A DNA stretch of 64,000 bases from assembly GCF_023856365.1 (NCBI RefSeq), contig NW_026042842.1:1-64000 (forward strand). The letters run 5' to 3'. The stretch is from Brienomyrus brachyistius (lineage: Eukaryota; Chordata; Actinopteri; Osteoglossiformes; Mormyridae). A program made the position numbers and the translations under genes. A model generated the notes under the pieces. That model had not been told where the DNA came from. It ran no database searches and saw only the letters and a list, made by a program, of their open reading frames with translations. The first letter of the stretch is position 1, and each line of letters starts with the position of its first letter. Below, in pieces: positions 10,026 to 21,918 of the stretch.

Positions 10026-10860
10026 TTGTTCTGTGAACAGCTCAGATACCACCTTCTCGAAAGTCTTCTGCATAAAATAGAAATAGGATTCAGCGCGACT
10101 CCACTAAATTTGGATTACCTGGAGTTCCTTTGTCATCAGGAGCTGTATCTTCTGCAGGCCCTGTCTAATCACATTGAAGTACCTCCTGCTATCACCCTGG
10201 CTTTGCAAGAGCTCTTTGACCTTGTGAGGGCACATCTGGAACGTCCAGCCCCATGTGTCACACAGGAAGTCGCTGCCACCAATAGACGACCCAAGATTTT
10301 GATTGAAGAACAATGTTTGAAAGAAATGCTCCATACTCAACTTCCTGTGCCTTGCATAGCCACACTGATGGGTGTTTCAAGAAGAACAATCTTAAGAAGA
10401 ATAAAAGAGTATGAGCTCTGTGTTAGGGAACTTGACAATTTGGTTTCTTCTGTCAAGAATGATCTACCAAATGCAGGCTACAGGATAGTCAATGCAGGCT
10501 GCAGTCAATGGGCTACAGGGTTCGGTGGAGAAGAGTTGCAGCCTCCATGCATAGGGTTGATTCCATGCGCATCATATAAAGGTTGTCAAGTCTTGGCTGT
10601 GTTGTACGCAGAATGTACCAGGGCCTTTGTCTCTAGTACACATGGACACAAACCACAAGTTGATCCGGTTTGTATTACCAGCAAATTTATTTGGAGTAAA
10701 CCCTGGGTGGATTGGTGTGAGGTGGTGGTGGGGCTTTGGAGAAGATTTCCTGCCGATCAACACTAGCAACTTATATCTATCTGTCATGGAGGTCTCGGGA
10801 CTCACAGATATTCAGAGACATGTGGATAGTTTACCAGTGGTTTTCAGCAGGAAATAGTTA
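10026..10860 (+). pseudogene. Decayed integrase-core (DDE) transposon protein gene
   Basis: The first 160 or so codons are open and include a predicted helix-turn-helix (LMGVSRRTILRRIKEY). A frame change follows, after which TQNVPGPLSLVHMDTNHKLIR appears in another frame. The VH.DTNHKLIR motif, with its aspartate, marks the integrase-like domain of a protein family seen many times in fish genomes and presumed transposon-derived. The homology stops soon after that motif, so the catalytic domain is truncated as well as frameshifted. A splice-acceptor-like gtgaacag lies just upstream. Exact superfamily is not settled. Confidence 0.6.
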
Positions 10861-12331
10861 TTACTACAAATTGTCACCCCCCCCCGCCCCCCACAGAAAC
10901 TGGATCTGGCTATAGTGGGAAAATCTTTTTTTTTTTTTTATTTGTGAGAACTTGAAAGCAAAACAAAACTTGGAAAAAATATATGCTCATTCACCAATTT
11001 TCTAATCTGGGGTCTAAAGTGGTCAGGCTTGCAAGTGTATTTGGTTATTTGTCTATCCTAGCCTGTTGCAGTGTATATTTCCTGTATATTTTGCATGTAA
11101 AAAATGTTGTTTGTTATGTCAGTGCTTAATATTATCATGTAGTCTTCATGAACTTTCTTCATCTTGGCCAGGGACTGCATTTGAAAAGTAGCCACTTGAC
11201 TAAAATTGGCACATTTTCAGAAATGCCAGCAACAATACTGATAATGAACACCCCTCTAACTGACTCTCAGTTGGTTTAGAAAAAAGACTTTTAAGAGAAA
11301 AGAAAGCCTTCCTTTGGTTTTGCATTTTTCTCTTTTTTGTTGGCTGTGCACAATATATTAGAAGAATACCTTACAATTATATTAGTTAAGAAATAACAGA
11401 TTGCGTATATACAATATTAAGGTGATAACAACAACCCTCACTGTCTCTAGGTGCTGCTTCAGACAGGGCATTCTGCAGCAGGGACACCACCCGTCGTGCA
11501 GCATCCAGCAAATCTCCCTATCACAACAGCCCACATAACAGAATAACATTAGTGTATGATTCAGTAGGGCTAGTCCAGGTCTGGAAAGTAGTTGGGCCAG
11601 ATTTTTAAACCAAGAAATTTAGCTGGGCCAGACATTTTCAGCGGCCCAGTAAGCAACAGGTAATGGCATTTTAAACAAACACAAATCAAGGTACATTATT
11701 TTAAAAAACTACAACTGAACAGAATCTGAGAGCAATATTTTTTTTCACTTCTGAAATGAGAAAAATATTTTGGTCGTATCTGACCTAGACGCATCCCAAA
11801 GAAAAAAAATGCCTATTAGATGGTAAACAGACATAAAGAAAAAGGGAAAAATCGTCTATAATCATCATCCGCTTATACTGTGGTGATCCATTTCACCCAC
11901 ACAGGCATGATCACCATTAGCGGTTTCCACATTATTGTCGAGGTGACTATTCACTTTACCTCTGCTTTCTCCGACATCTTCCTGATTCTGCCGCCAACAA
12001 GGGGCTCATAGGGTGGAGACTGAGGGTGTTAAACAGACCAATCTTTTGTCACTGAATGCAACAAATAATGTATTTATCTGTCAAAAGTCCAGCACCAGGA
12101 AAAGCAACAGAGTGACAGTAGAAACTGTAATAATAATGGAAGTGCGCCGCCCTACAGGGAAGGAGGAGTGATGGGAGTCCCGGTGGTGGCTAAGCGCGCG
12201 TGGGGAGAGGCGTCGTACTGTGAGGCTTCATGAACTTCCGATGGGGCAGTGCTGTCATACAGCGGGGAGCCTGAGAGGGGCACTGTGGCCGGGTGCGAGA
12301 GCCCTGGGTAATGAGTTGTAGAGCTGCGCAG
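10861..12331. other. No gene recognised
   Basis: Contains a C-rich run (10876-10902), a poly-T run and AT-rich sequence. 11440-11530 has a coding-like texture but no frame I can assign. Confidence 0.4.
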
Positions 12332-12608
12332 TGTCACGATCGGGTACAAGCAGGCAGGCGATCGTGCGGGCAAGGCGTGCAAGGAGCAAGCGGACAGGCA
12401 AAAACGGGAGTTTAATTAGGAAGCGCGGACAGGGAAACATCTCACGCATACAAACATCAATGACAGACACTGGACTCAGGTAAGACACGGACTGAAATAC
12501 ACAGGACTGAGCAAATTAACTAGATACAGCTGGGTACAAATCGGGAGAAAACACGTGGGTAATCAGGGGGCGTGGCACACAGGAGGAGCGGACGAGCCGG
12601 GCATGACA
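12332..12608 (-). mobile_element. Solo LTR with perfect 5-bp target-site duplication
   Basis: A 277-bp block; read on the minus strand it begins TGTCATGCCCGG and ends GATCGTGACA, so it has TG...CA ends. CGCAG flanks it on both sides (12327-12331 and 12609-12613). A related LTR in plus orientation is at 23360-23624, sharing 'gtgtgccacgccccct' near its start. No internal retrotransposon sequence adjoins it, so it is a solo LTR left by recombination. Confidence 0.8.
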
Positions 12609-12613
12609 CGCAG

Positions 12614-14618
12614 GAACTGAGAGCCCAAGCTGTTGGACATTCCACTGGACTAGGAGACTGGGGTGAGTGAGGAGGAGCTCATTGACCACAAACTGGGATA
12701 CTGGCTGTGTGTGAGCAATGGGGTGGAGATTAAGGAAAGACGTTAAATCAGCATGCAGTGTTGCCTGGAAACAACAACAAATATACTAGTGTCACTGTAC
12801 TAAAACAATATCAAAATAATGCCTATTTTTTATTCATTTTACTTGTAGAGTGCAAAGTACAAAGGAAAACAAAGAGTAACTATGGCGAAATAAATCAAAG
12901 CATGTCCCAGAATGATGGGCCTGAATGGATCAGGACAGAAGAAGGCGAAAGTCCTGTTAACGAGGTGAGACGATGCAGACACAGGCCAGGATGTGGGTAT
13001 AGGCGAGAACAAGAGGGAAGACGGGGGCCCGAGACTCAGCATGGGGACAGGTGGGGGAGGGGAGGCACGGGCTCACCTGGAGCTGCTCCCGGAGGTGCCG
13101 CTATGACTCATGGGTAACATGCCGGAATGGGACGGCACCTGTAGGCTGGACCAGTTGTCATGGGAGGGCAACATGGACAGACAGGTAGACGAGCTGTCTG
13201 AATAAGCAGCTGCAAGTATAAAACAATAAATGAAGCAGGTATGTGGTGGGCAGTGTTACAGCGTCCTTAATATGGTCAATACAGAAAAGGCATGTTATCA
13301 TGTTATGTATATACTGCCTCCAGTTACTTAATGCCTAACTTTAATACATTGATTGATTTGTTCACTGCTGCAGCCTGTGTCAACTTTCCTTTCAGACAGA
13401 TGTAAAGTCCATTCTGTTTTTGTTCTGTGTAGTTTTTTTTGAACAGCATATGGCTGAATTCTGTTAAACCTCAGACTGAAGAAAATTGTGTTAATTGAAA
13501 AGCAAATATCAAAAACTCAGTCTGCAGGAATGTTTTTCTAAATATTTCTGTGGACTTTTGGAAATTTCACGAAATTCCATTGCTCCATTACATAAACACT
13601 GAGTGAGATTTCATTCCCATTACTGCAACGTATGAAGAGGATTATGACTTATTACTTTAGGTTATCGGACTGAGTGAGTTTTGGAAATTTGCTCTTCGAT
13701 AACTGAAGCAGTGCTGTGAATGCAGAGGTTATATGCGTCGCATATCAACAGAACTGTATGTTTATGTCTTGTCTTAATTATTTTGATTAAATGTCTAACT
13801 ATTCCCAATATGTGTGAACATACTTGGCCAAATAAAGCTGATTCTGATTCAGTCAGAGGGTAATCGTCGGTGTGCTGTACTATCGTGGTGACCCACACAG
13901 AGAGCTTAGGACCATGATTTCAGTGTGTGCTTGTGTGAGGGGACAGGCAGGGCGGCGGCTCACTGGGTGATGCACTCCTGTGGGTATAGGGGCTGGGATA
14001 GGGGGCGGAGCAGTTACTCCTCAAGGAGGAGTAACAGTCACAGCCGTGGGGGGAGGAGAGGGAGAGGGTGCTCCCAAACTGGGGGTGTGGGTTTGATGAA
14101 GAGCAGAGAGACCCTGAGCCTGGGATGAACCAGCTGCCTACTGAAACGAAAGCGGATAAAGACAGAAACTAGAACCTCAAACTAAACAACACAAACAACA
14201 ATATCAAGTTATATTCAATCATTAAACCGTTATATATTTAATCTAAACAATAGTAATAAATATCGTTCCGATTCAAAATATCATTTACGGGTGAATCTTA
14301 TGACTTGCATTGGGAAACAGGAAACGGGCCAAGCTGCAGGGCCAGTTCAAAGGCATAGTGCGAGGCGCCCAGAAAGGGGGCGAGGTCTGGGCGGAGTCAG
14401 CTAAAGAAGAAAAAGGCCTGACCTTTTTCTGGATGCTGTGGACTGTGTTTGTGTGTGAGCTGCAGCTGCATGTTCCTTACATTTTTTTTATTAACACCAG
14501 CACCGTGAGGTTTGGCCTGGACTGGGTCCTGTCCTGCACGGTTGAAGACATGTTGACTGATGGTCAGCCCGTGTTCTGTTGGATCCCACAGAAAGGAAAT
14601 GGGAATCCCGTTTGGATC
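12614..14618. other. No gene recognised
   Basis: Several short open frames (12758-13117, 13925-14128, 14310-14627) have no family signature that I can see. GC-rich patches occur at 12960-13200 and 13925-14110. I treat them as chance frames or unrecognised transposon debris. Confidence 0.4.
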
Positions 14619-15076
14619 GGATGCTGACAGTTGAAAAAAAACTCATGTCTGTGTGTTATGAAAGAATATCAATAAATGTTTCCGAAAGGGGATGACTCAT
14701 TTGGTAATTATTTACGGCTTATGTTATGGCTGAGAAATTTACAGTCTTTACTAAAGTCTGACTTCTTTCGAGTCACCTTTAATATAGATTGGACACTCTC
14801 TATGCTATGTACAATACTTATATAGATGGTACATGTTTACTTGCTTGCACAGATGGTTGATTAGGTAATTAGTGTAAGTGTGTGTGTGTGTGTGTGTGTG
14901 TGTGTCCAATCGCATGTATGTCCAAGGTCCATAGTAAGTAATATACACTGATCAAGAGATGCCTGAAAGTGGATGAAAGAGGACATTAGTGGGTGTATCA
15001 CTTAGTGTAACGGGTGCAGGAAAATGAGCAGGACTGCAAGCCATATAATGACCCACTGTCCTTATCTAGCTCTTAA
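14619..15076 (+). repeat. Inverted duplication, left arm, outer part
   Basis: Reverse complement of about 18817-19252 with scattered mismatches and a longer TG tract (14876-14905). It begins GGATGCTGACAG, matching CTGTCAGCATCC at 19241-19252. The arm is interrupted at TTAA (15073-15076) by a piggyBac element and resumes at 17071. Confidence 0.88.
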
Positions 15077-17066
15077 CCCTAGGATGCACAAGTGGGTCAA
15101 AAATGACCCGGTGAGGTTGTTTTCTTGCAGTATCTTTGTAATGAAAAGTTTTTATCTTTTCATATTCCAGGTATTCCTGAAATTACATGTTTTTGATATC
15201 ATGTCATTAAAATTTTTAAGTTACCTCTTATACTTTTTAAGAAATTGTAATATTTGTATTACTACCCCAAGCTTCCATAAGTGGGTCAAAAATGACCCAC
15301 ATGCATTTCCCATACAATTTCTTGGGAACCTGTGCTTCTTATCAATTGTGGCTGTCAAGGATACATTTACTGTGGACCACACACCCTATGTTAGAAGTGT
15401 CACCGTTCAGGAAGATTATTTTCCACAGCAAGACCTGATACATGTAAGTATTATTTTTTTATCTCAGAAAAAAATATATATATTTCACCATACTTACACA
15501 TTCATGAATATTATGTGAAGGATTATTATTATTGTTGTTATTAGGTATTATCAAATTATCCTACTTTATAGTTAGCTAACACTTGCTAGCTAACTAAGCT
15601 AGGTATCATTACTGTACATATGTATTGTGTGAGTGTGTGTATGGGTGGGGTTTGAGGAGAGAGTGTGTGTGTGTGAGAAAGAGAGAGAGAGAATGTGCAT
15701 GTGTGCATTTATTTACATAGCTACATATTGATTGTCATTCAAAACATTCTCTTCCTTTTATGTTTCCTCATCTAGTGTCATGACTGCTAGGTTTACAGGA
15801 GATATGGTCATCCAGATGCCAAACAAGCCCACCAAGTATGGCCTAAAGATCTTCTGGGTTTGTGATGCACGCATCCCATATGCAATAGATGGGATGGTTT
15901 ACACAGGGAGACAACCAGGGGAAGAAGTTCAGAAGAATCTGGGAGACAACATTGTCCGGCAGTTGTGCAGTAGATTCAGAAACACAGGTCGCAACATCAC
16001 CACAGATAACTTTTTCACCAGTGTGCAGCATGCGCAGCATCTCCTGGAAATGGATCTCACTATTGTGGGGACTCTACGACAGAACAAGCCAGACATCCCT
16101 CCTCTGATGAAGGCTTCTAAGTCCAGGGAGGTTCACAGTACAGTTTGGATTCAATGGCAGCATTACCATGGCCAGCTATGACCTTCTATAACAAGACCAA
16201 AGGAGGTGTTGACACCATGGACCAGATGGTTGGCACCTACACCTGCAAGCGACAAACACAGAGGTGGCCCATGGTGCTGTGGTACAACATCCTTGACATC
16301 GCCACCCTAAATGCCTACACCTTTTTCACGACTCAGCACCCTGAATTCAACAGAGGTATCACCAATGCACGACGACTCTTGCTCAAAGAGCTCTCAAGGG
16401 AACTTATCACACCACACATGAGGAGTCGACTGGAAGGCTGCCCACAACTGCAAACCCCGATCATTGAAGCAATGGGAAGGTGTGGGGTGACAAAAGCCAC
16501 AACCCAGCCACAGGACAGAAGCACACAGGGCCAACAGAAGAGAAAGAGGTGTCAGATCTGCCCAAGTAATAAAGATCGCAAAGTCAGCAATAGGAGTGGG
16601 AAGTGCAATGTGCCTGTGTGCAATGATCACAGCCAGAAACAGGTAGTCTGTCACAACTGCATGCAGTGAGGAGACAAGAAGGCAAAACAGGGACTATCAC
16701 ATCAAAAGCTTCAGCAAACACCGACACTTACCTGCAAGAGAATAGAAAAGAGAAAGGAACTGTCAATGACCGGACATTTACCCACATACACATAATGAAT
16801 GTTCACATTGTTCTGTTGCTGTTCTGTGCAGTATTAGTTTTTTAATTATCAAAATGTTTAAAATCTGTAATAAAGTGGAAAATAATAAAATTTCAAACAT
16901 GAAATCATTCTTGTGTGGTCCAGAATGTAATACAGACTATAGTACAATTCATTATTCGTAACCAAAATGTCAAAAAATGGCATGAAACACATAGATTTTT
17001 ATAAGTGGGTCAAAAATGACCCACTTATGGAAGAGTGTAGGGTCATATGACTCATGCATCCTAGGG
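15077..17066 (+). mobile_element. piggyBac-family element, internally deleted
   Basis: A 1990-bp element flanked by TTAA on both sides (15073-15076 and 17067-17070), the diagnostic piggyBac target duplication. Terminal inverted repeat is CCCTAGGATGCA. Three copies of the palindrome GGGTCAAAAATGACCC lie near the ends (about 15094, 15285 and 17006). The unoccupied target is preserved at 18817-18820 in the other arm of the inverted duplication. The transposase inside is truncated and disrupted, so the copy is non-autonomous. Confidence 0.92.
15780..16669 (+). pseudogene. piggyBac transposase (PGBD-like), disrupted
   Basis: The first frame (to about 16180) contains MPNKPTKYGLKIF and ITTDNFFTS, which holds the second catalytic aspartate. 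Homology then moves to another frame, reading YNKTKGGVDTMDQM with the remaining catalytic aspartates. The C-terminus has a cysteine-rich zinc-binding region (RCQICPS ... CNVPVCNDH ... VVCHNC) ending at 16669. The N-terminal third, including the first catalytic aspartate, and a segment between the two blocks are missing. It cannot encode an active enzyme. Confidence 0.88.
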
Positions 17067-17070
17067 TTAA

Positions 17071-17381
17071 TACAGTATGCATACAGTGATGTATCTACAA
17101 TGGACAGCTACTATAAGCAGATAGCACAGTACAGGTGCTTAATCTGTATGCTATTTCCATCCATCCATTGTCCAAACCGCTTATCCTACTGGGTCACAGG
17201 GGGTCCGGAGTCTATCCCGGAATCAATGGGCACGAGGCAGGGAAGAACCCAGGATGGGGGGCCAGCCCATCACAGCTCACACTCACACACCATTCACTCA
17301 CACATGCACACCTACGGTAAATTTAGCTACTCCAATTAGCCTCAGCATGTTTTTGGACTGCGGGGGGAAACCGGAGGAAAC
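17071..17381 (+). repeat. Inverted duplication, left arm, inner part, with truncated SINE
   Basis: Continues the left arm after the piggyBac element and is the reverse complement of about 18485-18816. From 17157 to 17381 it is a minus-oriented SINE whose 5' half is cut off at the arm's end, after gaaaccggaggaaac. Arm length without the insertion (458 + 311 bp) matches the right arm (about 768 bp). Confidence 0.85.
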
Positions 17382-18363
17382 TAGCAGCTTTGTGTGGTAA
17401 TTGTTTGTATTAAAAACACATTGGATCAAGTCAAATTATTTTTATGAAGAATTAACATCTAAAAGCTGCTAGTAGACCGTGGGAAAATAATTTTTCTATT
17501 TTCTTTCAAAAGTAGGTATTGCAATTTCCATCATATGTAAGAGGGCCTGCCCATCAGAGTAATGTACATCCTGTGACATGTATTGACTATCAAGACAAAC
17601 TGAAACACGGTGTATTAGGCTGTCAATGAGTACTGGACTAGGGTGAAAAACTGCCTGATAATCTACCTATTAACTAGAAGAGTACAAACTGGAGACGGAT
17701 CCCCTAATACAGAGGGATTAACGTCTGTGCCACATCCAGAACCATTCAGTGTAGGAGTCTGGTGGTTCTACTGGATACTGACAAGTACCCAGCCCCTTTG
17801 TTCCCTCTGATAATCATCAGTCCTCCTCTGAATGCCTTCACCACTCTATTCCTGAATAGGTACACATTTAAATATGCTAGCAAGATCAAGGTATTGGGAT
17901 AACTGTTAGGTTCGCTGTTCAGAGAGTTGCAGTGAAAACCATCATACACAGTGGCCCTTTCTGGATAAGATTACCTCCCTCTGATCTAACAGGTCAAGAT
18001 CAAAGCAAGGTGCATTGCAATGTCTGACACCCAGCACACTACAGCATATAAAATACAGGTATCCATCGCCTTCCGCATTTGGAACCAGGACCACTTGTTG
18101 CAAGTCAATTTGGGCATATCTCAAGTTATACGAGAGAGGCAAGACATTAAGGACAGTATACACAGTACTGAAATAATAATGTACATATTAAACCACAGCA
18201 CTTAATAAACAGATACTGCACTTACATTTCACAAAAAAAAAATAAAGCACAGATTGCACTAAGAAATCAAAAGATGCATGTGCTAGCAAACAGTGGGAGC
18301 TGAGGAAGAAGCAGTGGTGAAATACTTTATTGTACAGTACAGTAAGTTTCTTTTTATAGAATG
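17382..18363. other. Spacer between inverted arms, no gene recognised
   Basis: About 1 kb of single-copy-looking sequence. Short open frames (17746-17949, 17942-18163) have no recognisable similarity. Confidence 0.45.
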
Positions 18364-18376
18364 AAATAGCATACAG

Positions 18377-18726
18377 GGGGCGGCATGGTGGTGCAGTGGT
18401 TAGCACTGTTGCCTCACACCTCTGGGACCCGGGTTCGAGTCTCTGCCTGGGTCACATGGGTGTGGAGTTTGCATGTTCTCCCCATGTCGTCGTGGGGTTT
18501 CCTCCCGCAGTCCAAGAATATGCTGAGAATATGCTGAGGCTAACTGGAGTTACTAAATTGCCCGTAGGTATGCATGTATGAGTGAATAGTGTGTGAGTGT
18601 GCCCTGTGATGGGCTGGCTCCCCATCCTGGGTTGTTCCCTGCCTCGTGCCCATTGCTTCCGGGATAGGCTCCAGACCCCCCACGACCCAGTAGGATAAGC
18701 GGTTTGGACAATGGATGGATGGATGG
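18377..18726 (+). mobile_element. tRNA-derived SINE with GGAT tail, 13-bp target duplication
   Basis: Starts GGGGCGGCATGGTGG and has RNA polymerase III box-like motifs: TGGTGCAGTGGTTAGC (A box region) and GGTTCGAGTCTC (B box). It ends in tandem GGAT. AAATAGCATACAG flanks it at 18364-18376 and 18727-18739. GATG/GGAT tails resemble those of Rex3/RTE LINEs, suggesting the mobilising partner (inference). Confidence 0.9.
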
Positions 18727-19252
18727 AAATAGCATACAGATCTTATAAGCACCTGTACTGTGCTATCTGCTCATAGTAGCTGTCCATTGTAGATACATCA
18801 CTGTATGCATACTGTATTAAGAGCTAGACAAGGGTCATTATATGGCTTGCAGTCCTGCTCATTTTCCTGCACGCGTTACACTAAGTGATACACCCACTAA
18901 TGTCCTCTTTTATCCACTTTCGGGCATCTCTTGATCAGTGTATATTATTTACTATGGACCTTGGACATACATGCGATTGAACACACACACACACTTACAC
19001 TAATTACCTAATCATCCATCTGTGCAAGCAGGTAAACATTTACCATCTATGTAAGTATTGCACATTGCATAGAGAGTGTCCAATCTATATTAAAGGTGAC
19101 TCAAAAGAAGTCAGACTTCAGTAAAGACTGTAAATTGGCAGCCATAACATAAGCCGTAAATAATTACCAAATGAGTCATCCCCTTTCGGAAACATTTATT
19201 GATATTCTTTCATAACACACAGACATGAGTTTTTTTTCAACTGTCAGCATCC
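18485..19252 (-). repeat. Inverted duplication, right arm (empty piggyBac site)
   Basis: Reverse complement of the left arm (14619-15076 plus 17071-17381). It keeps TTAA at 18817-18820 in the context GTATTAAGAGC with no insertion. It includes the 3' half of the SINE at 18377-18726. Confidence 0.88.
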
Positions 19253-19339
19253 TTCTCGATTGTCAGAAGCTCTGCGCTAGAGGGAGGTTTACTGGTCTTA
19301 TACTCTTCTGGCACCTTGTGTGATTCCTGACTTGGGACA

Positions 19340-19590
19340 TCAGTTTGGCTCCTTCTGTATGTGGTTTACATTGTATTTGTTCTTTAAAGTTGCCCCTTCA
19401 GAATTAGACAGTGTAACCAGCTTGCCACATATTGCCTGGATGACATAAGGTCCGGTAAAATCCGGTTCCGTTCTTCCTCCTTTCCGTCCCCGCTTCCTCA
19501 TGTTGAACAGAAGCGCCTCATCTCCAACATGATAAACTGTGTTTTGGTACCTCTTTTGTATTCGTTTACCACATGCCTGCTTCTGTTTTT
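19340..19590 (-). pseudogene. Integrase C-terminal fragment (Ginger/KRBA2-like or Gypsy-like)
   Basis: The minus strand is open from about 19600 to TGA at 19342-19340. It reads VGDEALLFNMRKRGRKGG, then PDFTGPYVI and KLVTLSN. This VGD..LL....GP..I pattern is the chromodomain-like/GPY C-terminal part of integrases in Ginger transposons and KRBA2-like host genes. Only the C-terminus remains; a second piece of the same integrase is at 20180-20285. Confidence 0.7.
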
Positions 19591-19894
19591 CCTGTGACTA
19601 GGAGATGTTTTCAGCTGTTGTTGCTTATTGTCTCAACTACTTTATTTTTTTCATCAAAAAACGTGCCGTAGCTTTTCTCATCGGGAAGAATAATTGTGGA
19701 AAGCTGAAGTGGAAAAACATTCATAGCAAATTATTATTATTCACAGATCATTATAAAGAGTCATTTTCTAAAAGCATTAAGAACAATGTAATTTGCTGTT
19801 TCAAGATATGTTTTTAAATAACTACTTGTCAGTCATAAGAAACTCTTCAACACACATGATCCGATCTTGCCACAAATCATTTTTAATCTCACTT

Positions 19895-20098
19895 TTGTTG
19901 CCAGCAGTTCAGACATTAATGGCTGTGTGTTGAGTTATTTTGAGGGGACATCAAATTTACACCATTATACAAGCTGTACACTGATTACTTTACATTCTAT
20001 CAGAGTTTCATATCTTTAACGTTGTCCCTTGAAAAGATATAATAAAATATTTACAAAAATGTGTGGGGTGTACTCACTTTTGTGAGATACTGTATATT
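19895..20098. mobile_element. Tc1/mariner half-element
   Basis: Ends with 'gtactcacttttgtgagatactgta' (20068-20093), the terminus of a very common fish Tc1-type element, preceded by its 3' sequence. The other terminus is not seen. It lies between the two integrase fragments. Confidence 0.6.
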
Positions 20099-20179
20099 AA
20101 GGGATTGATTGTCAATAATATCAGTAATTCCTGATGTAATGTTAAAAGAATAGAGCCTGTCTCACACAGTTCTAAAACA

Positions 20180-20285
20180 ACCTCAAAAACAGACTTACCA
20201 TTTTATGTCATCATTCGTTTTCTCATCCAGGCCATTGGTTTGGGGATGATATGCAGCAGTGATCAACGGCAGAACAGGGGCTCTG
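20180..20285 (-). pseudogene. Integrase core fragment with YHPQTNGL motif
   Basis: Minus strand reads AAYHPQTNGLDEKTND. YHPQTNG.L.E..N is the conserved block near the catalytic glutamate of Gypsy/Ginger integrases. A GTAAGT follows at about 20196. It is separated from the C-terminal fragment at 19340-19590 by about 600 bp that holds a Tc1 insertion, and the frames do not join. Confidence 0.65.
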
Positions 20286-20921
20286 AACGCAGTATGGATT
20301 AAAAAGGAATTAACCATCTCTCTCAATATAAAATTAGGATCATTTATTCTCTACAGAGGCCCCCATAGAATAGTGCATCCATCCCCTCACTCATGTTTAG
20401 ACAGACGTAAGGCAACAGGCCAATGACATTCAGAACAGCAACAACATCAACAATTGTACAGCTAGTTTTAAAATTTAATAAAAAAGACAAACCAATTAGG
20501 TAATATTAATGAAATTATTAAAATGTGCAGATTAATAGTCAGAAATAATTTGCGATTTTAAGAGCGGAAAGGATACATTAAAACTCAATTACATTTATCC
20601 CTTAATAATAAAAAAAAGGTTTTTGAATTTTACATCATGATAAATGAGAACTATATGTGATTACTAATTACTGTTGACTAATTTCCTGTCTGGACGTTTC
20701 CCTCCTCATTGTTAAAAGTCATTATATGTCTGGGTGCCAGTCAGTGGAAGCACACAGACATGTTGGCCAGCTGTCATATTCATTCAGCACCAGCCCATCA
20801 AGTAGAGAATTCAGCACCACGGACAGTGACCTGTGTTACAATGACATCAGGTCATTGGCTCTAAATATTTTTCTAGAAATAACTAAATGGCTCTATTGTA
20901 GAAATTTCCAGCCAGAGTCTT

Positions 20922-21918
20922 GTGGTGCGTTCGTTTTTCTCTCGGAACTTGGAAATTCCAAATTGGGTGACATCACATCCAACAATCTCCCGTTCAAGCT
21001 AGCACAACTCGGAACAAACATGGCTGCCTCCATGAATACGCTGCTGTGTTGTTGCTTTATATTTTAGCAGTTATGGAGTAAGATTATTATTTCAGACAAA
21101 TAAACAAGAAACAGGAACTAGTCAAACCACATTAAAAGCTTTATAAAGTATTTTAGTACATTCATAGCGATATTCTTTTTTCGAGAGGCAAACAAACTAC
21201 AAACAAACCAAAAACACTAACAAGTCTGGTAAAAATCTGATATTGCATGTTAGGATACTGTTTACGGTCACAATATGGTATTCTCTAAATCGAACACGTG
21301 CAATTACATTAATAATTACTAATAATTATAAATAATAATAATAATAAATGGGCGGTATGGTCGTGCACTGGTTAGCACTGTTGCCTCACACCTCTGGGAC
21401 CCAGGTTCAAATCTCCGCCTGGGTCACATGTGTGTGGAGTTTGCATGTTCTCCCCATGTCGTCGTGGGGTTTCCTCCGGGTACTCCGGTTCCCCCCCACA
21501 GTCCAAAAACATGCTGAGGCTAATTGGACTTGCTAAATTGCCCGTAGGAATGCATGTGAGAGTGCATGGTGTGTGTGAGTGTGCCCTGCGATGGGCTGGC
21601 CCCCCATCCTGGGTTGTTCCCAGCCTCGTGCCCATTGCTTCCGGGATAGGCTCCGGACCCCCCGTGACCCAGTAGGATAAGCAGTTTGGAAAATGGATGG
21701 ATGGGATAATAATAAATTTAACAAAATAAACATTTTTAAGGATTTGTAAAATAGAATTAATGTTGAGTGTGTAAGCCGCCATGTTGAAATTACGTCACAG
21801 GGGCAACTCGGACAAGAAGATTCTGTCAGACATTAACGTCATAAAAGAGGCGTTTCTAATGGGAAGTGATGTTTTTCGTGACGTTTTTGTCCGAGTTGGA
21901 GTGAAATAATCAAACGCA
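20922..21918. mobile_element. MITE-like insertion with inverted ends
   Basis: Left end GTGGTGCGTTCGTTTTTCTC and right end (reverse complement) CATGCTGCGTTTGATTATTT are similar inverted termini; both are followed inward by an 'aactcgga' block. Comparison with the uninterrupted copy at 37650 shows that the repeat resumes at 'gtgttcctat' right after it. A SINE sits inside at 21350-21705. Confidence 0.6.
21350..21705 (+). mobile_element. tRNA-derived SINE with GGAT tail
   Basis: Full-length relative of the SINE at 18377: GGGCGGTATGGTCGTGCAC at the start, B-box-like GGTTCAAATCTC, and a GGATGGATGGG tail. It is inserted in an AAT-rich stretch, so the target duplication (aataataataaat-like) is hard to delimit. 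Confidence 0.88.

Noticed and set aside
14310..14627. 105-codon open frame next to the inverted duplication
   Set aside because: No family signature; its end overlaps the repeated arm by chance. Left as unassigned sequence.
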